The notes under the pieces: model-generated
The model's database searches: none
What the model was told of the DNA's origin: nothing
The model's input: the letters and a program-made list of their open reading frames with translations, nothing else
Assembly (NCBI GenBank): GCA_038326655.1
Contig: JBBQKG010000003.1
Location: forward strand, 62,001 to 126,000
Source: JBBQKG01 sp038326655
GTDB taxonomy: Bacteria; Actinomycetota; Thermoleophilia; Solirubrobacterales; JBBDJG01
Direction of reading: 5' to 3'
DNA length: 64,000 nt
Position numbers and translations under genes: made by a program
Shown here: positions 59,677 to 64,000 of the stretch, in pieces
Layout: each line of letters starts with the position of its first letter
Position numbering within the stretch: the first letter of the stretch is position 1

Positions 59677-60756
59677 ATGGCTCGGCCCGGGCTTCCCGCG
59701 CGCGAGATCGCAAAGATCGTGCTGACTGCGATCGCGGTCCTGGCGGCGCTCTATTTCGTGTACCTGATCCGCGAGATCGTCGGGCTGCTGTTGATCTCGG
59801 TGTTCCTGGCGGTCGCTCTTTCCCCGGTCGTCAATCGCCTCGACCGCGGCCGCTTCCCGCGCTGGGCCGCGATCCTGTCTGTCTACTTCGCGATCATCTT
59901 CGGCATCTTCGGCCTCGGGCTCGCGGTCGTGCCGCCGGTCGTGAAAGGGGTCAACGACCTGGTCGACAACCTTCCGACCTACGTGCAGGACCTCAACAAG
60001 AACAAGCAGTTCCGCAAGTACGACGAGAAGTACCACATAGTCAACAGCCTGCAGAAGGAAGCGAACAAGCTTCCTTCCCGGATCGGCACCGCCGCCGGGA
60101 CCCTGCGCGACGTGACCGTCGGTGTCTTCACGAGGATCGTGCTGCTGATCACGGTGCTGGTGATGACGTTCCTGCTGATCCTCGACGGAAGGCGCTTCGT
60201 CGAGTGGGTCTACCGACAACTCGGCGCCGAGCGGGAGGCCCGCGCCCGGAATGTGGCGCAGGAGATCAACCGCTCCGTGGTCGGTTATGTCGTCGGCAAC
60301 CTGCTGATCAGCGTGGTCGCGGGAGTCGTCACATGGATCACGCTGGAGGTGCTGGGCGTCCCGTTCGCGGTTCCGCTGGCGGTCATGATGGCGTTCTTCG
60401 ACCTGATTCCCCTGGTCGGTGCGACGCTGGGCGGAATCGTGATCGGCATCGTGTGCGCGATCGTCGACTTCCCCACCGCGCCGATCGTCTGGGTCGTGGT
60501 GCTGCTGCTGTACCAGCAGCTCGAGAACCACCTGATCCAGCCGGTCATCTACGGGCGCACCGTGCAGCTCCACCCGCTGCTGGTGATCGTCGCGATCCTC
60601 ACCGGGGGGACGCTGCTCGGCGTACTGGGGGCGCTGCTGGCAATCCCCGCCGTGGCCGTTTTGCAGATCCTGGTCAGAGATTGGTGGCAGCACCGCCCCG
60701 GCGCGATGCCGGCGGCCCTTGCGGCGGACGGGCCGGCGCTGCCGCCTCCCGACTAG
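59677..60756 (+). CDS. AI-2E family transporter
   Basis: 359-residue permease of the AI-2 exporter/PerM family. It starts with two helices (IVLTAIAVLAALYFVYLI; IVGLLLISVFLAVALSPVVNRLDRGRFPRW), followed by a long soluble segment (about residues 85-150) and five or more C-terminal helices. Conserved ends include LIPLVGATLGG and LENHLIQPVIYGRTVQLHP. The substrate (autoinducer-2, ions or other) is not deducible. The 3' end overlaps the convergent DegV gene by 4 bases. Confidence 0.88.
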   Translation: MARPGLPAREIAKIVLTAIAVLAALYFVYLIREIVGLLLISVFLAVALSPVVNRLDRGRFPRWAAILSVYFAIIFGIFGLGLAVVPPVVKGVNDLVDNLPTYVQDLNKNKQFRKYDEKYHIVNSLQKEANKLPSRIGTAAGTLRDVTVGVFTRIVLLITVLVMTFLLILDGRRFVEWVYRQLGAEREARARNVAQEINRSVVGYVVGNLLISVVAGVVTWITLEVLGVPFAVPLAVMMAFFDLIPLVGATLGGIVIGIVCAIVDFPTAPIVWVVVLLLYQQLENHLIQPVIYGRTVQLHPLLVIVAILTGGTLLGVLGALLAIPAVAVLQILVRDWWQHRPGAMPAALAADGPALPPPD

Positions 60757-61616
60757 GGCTCGAGGTCGCTCCGGGGCACGCCGCCCACGCCGAGCAGCCC
60801 GGGGCCGACGTGGGTGCCGATCACCGGTCCGACCTCCGAGACGAAGGCCGGCGGGCAGCCCATCACCGCTTCGGCCGCGGCGGTCAGCTGCGCTGCCTCC
60901 TCGGGCGCCTGGATGTGCTGCACCACCCATCCGTCGGCGCCGTCGGTGTGACGCTGCTCGGCGTACTCGAGCAGCCGCCGGAGCGCCTTCGCCCCTGTCC
61001 GGACCCGCTCGATCGGCGTGATCTCCTTCTCGAGCGTGAGGATCGGCTTGATCTTCAGCGCCGAGCCGAGCCAGGCCTGGGCGGCGCCGATCCTGCCGCC
61101 GCGGCGGAGGAACTCGAGCGTGTCGACGGCGAACCACATCTTCAGGTCGGATCGCGCTTTCTCGACGCGCTCGATCACCGCGCCGACGTCGCCGCCGGCG
61201 CGCGCCACCTTCGCGCCGGAGAGCACGACCAGCCCCATGCCGCCGCAGGCCAGCTCGGAGTCGATCACCGTCACCCGGTCCGCCCCCGCCTGCTCGGCCA
61301 ACCGCTCCTTCGCCTGGCGCGCCGCCTCGACCGTTCCGGAGATGCCGCCCGAGATGTGGACGGAGACGACCTCGTAGCCCTGCGCGACGAGCGGCTCGTA
61401 GACCTCGAGGAAGTCCCCGATCGAGGGCTGTGAGGTCGTCGGCAGGCGGTCCATGCGCCGCAGCCGGTCGTAGAAAGCGTCGAAGTTCGGCATGTCGAGC
61501 TCGCGCTCCGAAGAGTCCTCCCAGTTGACATAGAGGCTCACGAGGCGGATCTCGTTCTGCTCGACGAGCTCGGCGGGGAGGTATCCCGTCGAGTCTGAGA
61601 CGATCGCGACCGGCAC
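60753..61616 (-). CDS. DegV family fatty acid-binding protein
   Basis: 287-residue DegV protein, which holds a fatty acid for phosphorylation by a fatty acid kinase. VAIVSDSTGYLPAEL is the N-terminal strand, TTSQPS and HISGGISGTVEAARQ are the conserved ligand loops, and GGRIGAAQAWLGSALKIKPIL is diagnostic. GTG start. No kinase (FakA-like) gene is nearby. It shares the lipid theme of the window. Confidence 0.9.
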   Translation of the reverse strand: MPVAIVSDSTGYLPAELVEQNEIRLVSLYVNWEDSSERELDMPNFDAFYDRLRRMDRLPTTSQPSIGDFLEVYEPLVAQGYEVVSVHISGGISGTVEAARQAKERLAEQAGADRVTVIDSELACGGMGLVVLSGAKVARAGGDVGAVIERVEKARSDLKMWFAVDTLEFLRRGGRIGAAQAWLGSALKIKPILTLEKEITPIERVRTGAKALRRLLEYAEQRHTDGADGWVVQHIQAPEEAAQLTAAAEAVMGCPPAFVSEVGPVIGTHVGPGLLGVGGVPRSDLEP

Positions 61617-61756
61617 GCAGGCGCTTCTATCAGGTAACGCCGCCCGATGCGACGGCGAGACGCCGCGTGCAGCCCCCGCTACAATCGGAGCACGGCGAAT
61701 AGGTGCCCCTAAGGCGACTGCCGGGTGGTGCCGAGAATGGAAGCGACGGAGGTTCG

Positions 61757-62083
61757 ATGGTCACCCTCACAGACACAGCGGCCGACAAGGTCAAAGAGCT
61801 CATGAACGGCCAGGCAGAGTCCGAGGCCGGACTTCGCGTGGCGGTTCGCGGCGGCGGCTGTTCCGGCTTCCAGTACGCGCTCGCGTTCGACGAGCAGCGC
61901 GAAGGCGACCAGATCTACGAGTTCTCCGACATCAGGCTGCTGATCGACTCGGAGAGCCTTCCCTTCGTGGACGGCTCCGAGGTCGACTACGTCGAGGGCC
62001 TCCAGGGCGCCGGGTTTGCGGTGAACAACCCGAACGTGGTCGCGGCCTGTGGCTGCGGTCAATCGTTCAGAACAGCTTCTTAG
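61757..62083 (+). CDS. erpA: Iron-sulfur cluster insertion protein ErpA
   Basis: 108-residue A-type Fe-S carrier. The cluster cysteines are Cys35 (GGGCSGFQY), Cys98 and Cys100 (AACGCGQSF). ATG 61757 follows ACGGAGG. The C-terminal RTAS residues are an addition whose codons form half of a 33-base palindrome that contains the stop. A TACAAT hexamer (61680-61685) upstream may be its promoter. It hands clusters to apo-enzymes, and in this window BioB is a candidate client. Confidence 0.93.
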   Translation: MVTLTDTAADKVKELMNGQAESEAGLRVAVRGGGCSGFQYALAFDEQREGDQIYEFSDIRLLIDSESLPFVDGSEVDYVEGLQGAGFAVNNPNVVAACGCGQSFRTAS

Positions 62084-62097
62084 AAGCTGTTCTGAAC
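62065..62097 (+). terminator. 33-base palindrome spanning the erpA stop codon
   Basis: GTTCAGAACAGCTTCT and AGAAGCTGTTCTGAAC pair perfectly around a single T (62081), the first base of the TAG stop. A 16-bp stem this close to the end of the gene would act as terminator or mRNA stabiliser. The following bases AAGAGACT do not form a U-tract. Confidence 0.7.
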
Positions 62098-62184
62098 AAG
62101 AGACTGCCGACTTTCTGCAAGCGGCCAGCGGTTTGCCGTAGGGCGCGGTAACACGAGCCGCAAGTCACGCGCCCCACACGTCAC

Positions 62185-62210
62185 CCGCGATTCTGCTCGC
62201 AGAATCGCGG
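62185..62210 (-). terminator. Stem-loop terminator after fprA
   Basis: CCGCGATTCTGC and GCAGAATCGCGG form a perfect 12-bp stem over a 2-base loop, directly after the fprA stop on the minus strand. Together with the erpA palindrome it insulates the two convergent genes. The 87 bases between the two hairpins hold no gene. Confidence 0.75.
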
Positions 62211-63590
62211 TCAGTCGTTCTTCCGCGCGGCGCCGTGCAGCAATTCGTACCGGGTGAGCTTCACGCGCGGGCGGGTGCCGGCGCCGAGGTTCTGCTCGTG
62301 CGCGTCTATGCGCTTCCAACCTTCCCAGCTGATCGGCTCGACGCCGCGCTCGGCGAGCAGCTGCGCGATGTCGCCGTCGCTCACCGGGTCGTTCAGGAGC
62401 CCCGCCTCGGCGTCCTCGAGCAGGCTGCTCGCGGCCTCCTGCCCGTCCTTCTTGTTCGTCCCGATCACGCCGCTCGGGCCGCGGCGGATCCAGCCCGTCA
62501 CGTACTCGCCGGTCACGTGGTGCTCGCCGTCGACGACGCGCCCGGCGACGTTCGGGATCGTGCCGCGGCCCTCGTCGAAGGGGACCTCGGGGATCGCGAT
62601 GCCCTTGTAGCCGATCGAGCGCAGCACGAGGCCGCATCCAAGCGTTTCGCGCTCGCCCGTCGCCCGCGCGGCCAGCGACCCGTCGTCACGGGGCTCGAGG
62701 CGATTGCGCTCGACCACGATGCGCTCGACCCGACCGTCCCCTTGCAGCTCGACAGGTGAGGTAAGAAACCGCAGCACGATCCGCTTAGGCTTTCCGGCGG
62801 ACTCGCGCTCCGCGTACTCGCGCAGGATCCGGACGTTCTCGCGCGACGTCTTGTTGGCCTGGTCGGAGTCGAGCCATGCCTGCGAGGCCTCGTCCAGATC
62901 GAGGTCCGCCGGGTCCACGATCACGTCCGCCAGCTCGAGCTCGCCGAGCTCCAGCAGCTCGGGGTTGGTGAACGCGGCCTGCGCCGGTCCCCGGCGGCCG
63001 AGGATCACGATCTCCTTGACGGCGTCGGACGCAAGCACGTCGATCGCGTGGTCCGCCGTGTCGGTCCGTCGCAGCTCCTCGGCACTGAGGGCGAGCATCC
63101 GCGCGCAGTCGATCGCCACGTTGCCGTTGCCCACGACGACGACCCGCTCGCAATCGAGGTCGAACTCACGGTCCGGATGATCGGGATGGCCGTTGTACCA
63201 GCCGACGAACGTCGTCGCGGCCTCGGAGCCCGGTAGATCCTCTCCGGGGATTCCAAGCTGCCGGTCGGTCGCCGCACCGATCGCATAGATCACAGCGTGG
63301 TAGCGCTCCAGGAGATCGGCACGATGCAGGTCGCGTCCGAGCTCGACGCCCCCGAAGAAGCGAAAGCCCTCCTTCGCCGCCGTCTTCTCGTAGATGCGCA
63401 CCACGGACTTGATCTTGGGATGGTCCGGCGCGACGCCTGCGCGCACGAGGCCGAACGGGGTGGGCAGGCGATCGAACAGGTCCACGCTGAGCGACCGCTC
63501 GCCGCCCAGCACGTGTCCGGCGGCGTAGAAGCCGGCCGGTCCCGCGCCGACGATCGCGACGCGCAGCTGTCGATCGTTGTTGGAGTTCAT
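62211..63590 (-). CDS. fprA: Ferredoxin/adrenodoxin-type NADP+ reductase
   Basis: 459-residue FAD/NADPH reductase of the mycobacterial FprA and adrenodoxin reductase family. RVAIVGAGPAGFYAAGHVL binds FAD, PTPFGLVRAGVAPDH is family-specific, VVVVGNGNVAIDCARML binds NADPH, and ends VTGWIRRGPSGVIGTNKKDG. It passes electrons from NADPH to ferredoxins, for cytochromes P450 or Fe-S assembly. It is convergent with erpA and lies 31 bases after hemQ, so an operon with hemQ is possible. Confidence 0.94.
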   Translation of the reverse strand: MNSNNDRQLRVAIVGAGPAGFYAAGHVLGGERSLSVDLFDRLPTPFGLVRAGVAPDHPKIKSVVRIYEKTAAKEGFRFFGGVELGRDLHRADLLERYHAVIYAIGAATDRQLGIPGEDLPGSEAATTFVGWYNGHPDHPDREFDLDCERVVVVGNGNVAIDCARMLALSAEELRRTDTADHAIDVLASDAVKEIVILGRRGPAQAAFTNPELLELGELELADVIVDPADLDLDEASQAWLDSDQANKTSRENVRILREYAERESAGKPKRIVLRFLTSPVELQGDGRVERIVVERNRLEPRDDGSLAARATGERETLGCGLVLRSIGYKGIAIPEVPFDEGRGTIPNVAGRVVDGEHHVTGEYVTGWIRRGPSGVIGTNKKDGQEAASSLLEDAEAGLLNDPVSDGDIAQLLAERGVEPISWEGWKRIDAHEQNLGAGTRPRVKLTRYELLHGAARKND

Positions 63591-63621
63591 ATGGTCGCGT
63601 CGCAGATCGAGCCGACAGGAG

Positions 63622-64000
63622 CTAGTGAGCGTCGACGTCGCCGGCGCGCCCGTTGCCTCGAGTGCCGGCGGCGATCATCGAAGCGTCGCCGTCGAGCGCG
63701 TCCAGCGCATGCCGGACGCTGCTCGCGATGCAGGTGAATATCGGCGTGTCGCGCAGAGTGTAGGAACTCGACTCGCTGCCCCGGAGCTCCTGCACGAGGT
63801 CGAGGAAGTCGCCCGGCTCGTCGGTCTCGAAAGCGACCACGAACTCCTGGTCGTCGAGCCCGAAGGAGTAGGTCGTGTTGATCGAGATCGTCGGGTACTT
63901 CCGCCCGATCTCGATGTGCTCCTTCATGATCCGCATTCGCTCGGGGCCCGGCAGGCGGTACCAGTCCCGCTGCTTCCAGAACGGATAGACGAACAGGTAC
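63622..64000 (-). CDS. hemQ: Coproheme decarboxylase HemQ (chlorite dismutase family; 5' end outside window)
   Basis: C-terminal part of HemQ, about 125 residues, cut by the window edge. The frame stays open to base 64000 upstream of the first ATG (63936), reading YLFVYPFWKQRDWYRLPGPERMR, which is family sequence. MKEHIEIGRKYPTISINTTYSFGLDDQEFVVAFE contains the likely proximal heme His. It decarboxylates coproheme to heme b in the coproporphyrin-dependent route of actinobacteria and Firmicutes. Confidence 0.9.
   Translation of the reverse strand, partial: YLFVYPFWKQRDWYRLPGPERMRIMKEHIEIGRKYPTISINTTYSFGLDDQEFVVAFETDEPGDFLDLVQELRGSESSSYTLRDTPIFTCIASSVRHALDALDGDASMIAAGTRGNGRAGDVDAH

Overview
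This 64 kb window is a dense, GC-rich bacterial chromosome segment with about 70 genes on both strands. There is no rRNA, tRNA, CRISPR array, transposase or prophage, and no gene-free stretch longer than 300 bases. The gene content points to an actinobacterium: an FprA-type ferredoxin/adrenodoxin reductase, HemQ of the coproheme haem route, a WS/DGAT acyltransferase, an actinobacterial holin-X/DUF3618 cluster and a CsoR regulator. The start of the 41183-41791 protein (RLTYANLMSSVALFVALSGGAYA region followed by GAVTATKVK) is a leader I associate with class Thermoleophilia (Solirubrobacterales-like). The class assignment is an inference. No ribosomal or marker gene in the window fixes it.

Layout. 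1-5.2 kb: quinone oxidoreductase (cut by the edge), MaoC hydratase, acyl-CoA dehydrogenase, AlkZ-like DNA glycosylase family protein, amidase. 5.2-7.4 kb: a permease-YHS fusion divergent from csoR across a CsoR-type operator, then Mn-type sodA. 7.4-13.1 kb: a hydrolase remnant, secreted GH2 glycosidase, thiolase, SCP2 protein, flavin-binding PPOX-fold protein, Nudix hydrolase, rubredoxin. 13.1-17.8 kb: ABC exporter with its MarR regulator, divergent from lon. 17.8-22.4 kb: biotin operon bioB-bioF-bioD-bioA. 22.4-27.5 kb: two tiny membrane proteins (one Flp-pilin-like), an FtsX-type ABC permease with its ATPase, a crotonase and a stand-alone biotinyl carrier. 27.5-38.5 kb: glycosyltransferase, glpK, PlsC acyltransferase, hotdog thioesterases, alpha/beta hydrolases, SDRs, two regulators or lactonases, MaoC, RidA and a nitronate monooxygenase. 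38.6-47.6 kb: aldehyde dehydrogenase, secreted phosphoesterase, acyl-CoA ligase, phosphotriesterase-like protein, and a fatty acyl reductase plus WS/DGAT pair. 47.8-57.0 kb: two divergent acyl-CoA catabolic operons ending in BKACE, a family III CoA-transferase and a MerR regulator. 57.0-64.0 kb: nitrilase plus FadR-like TetR, envelope-stress-like small membrane proteins, AI-2E permease, DegV, ErpA, FprA and HemQ (cut by the edge).

How it fits together. The dominant theme is acyl-CoA and lipid chemistry. There are three acyl-CoA dehydrogenases, two crotonases, thiolase, two MaoC hydratases, SCP2, an acyl-CoA ligase, a carboxyltransferase subunit, a biotin operon and a biotinyl carrier. Alongside these sit glycerolipid and wax-ester storage genes (glpK, PlsC, WS/DGAT, acyl reductase). 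The most promising uncharacterised system is the six-gene, mostly translationally coupled run at 51162-56986 (crotonase, carboxyltransferase, NTF2-like, BKACE, CoA-transferase III, MerR). It looks like a dedicated pathway for a beta-keto or branched acyl substrate. Its divergent partner operon (47819-51073) carries two acyl-CoA dehydrogenases with an acetyltransferase and another NTF2-like protein between them.

A recurring regulatory feature is a TAnnnT hexamer 6-9 bases ahead of start codons that mostly lack a Shine-Dalgarno sequence. This suggests many leaderless transcripts.
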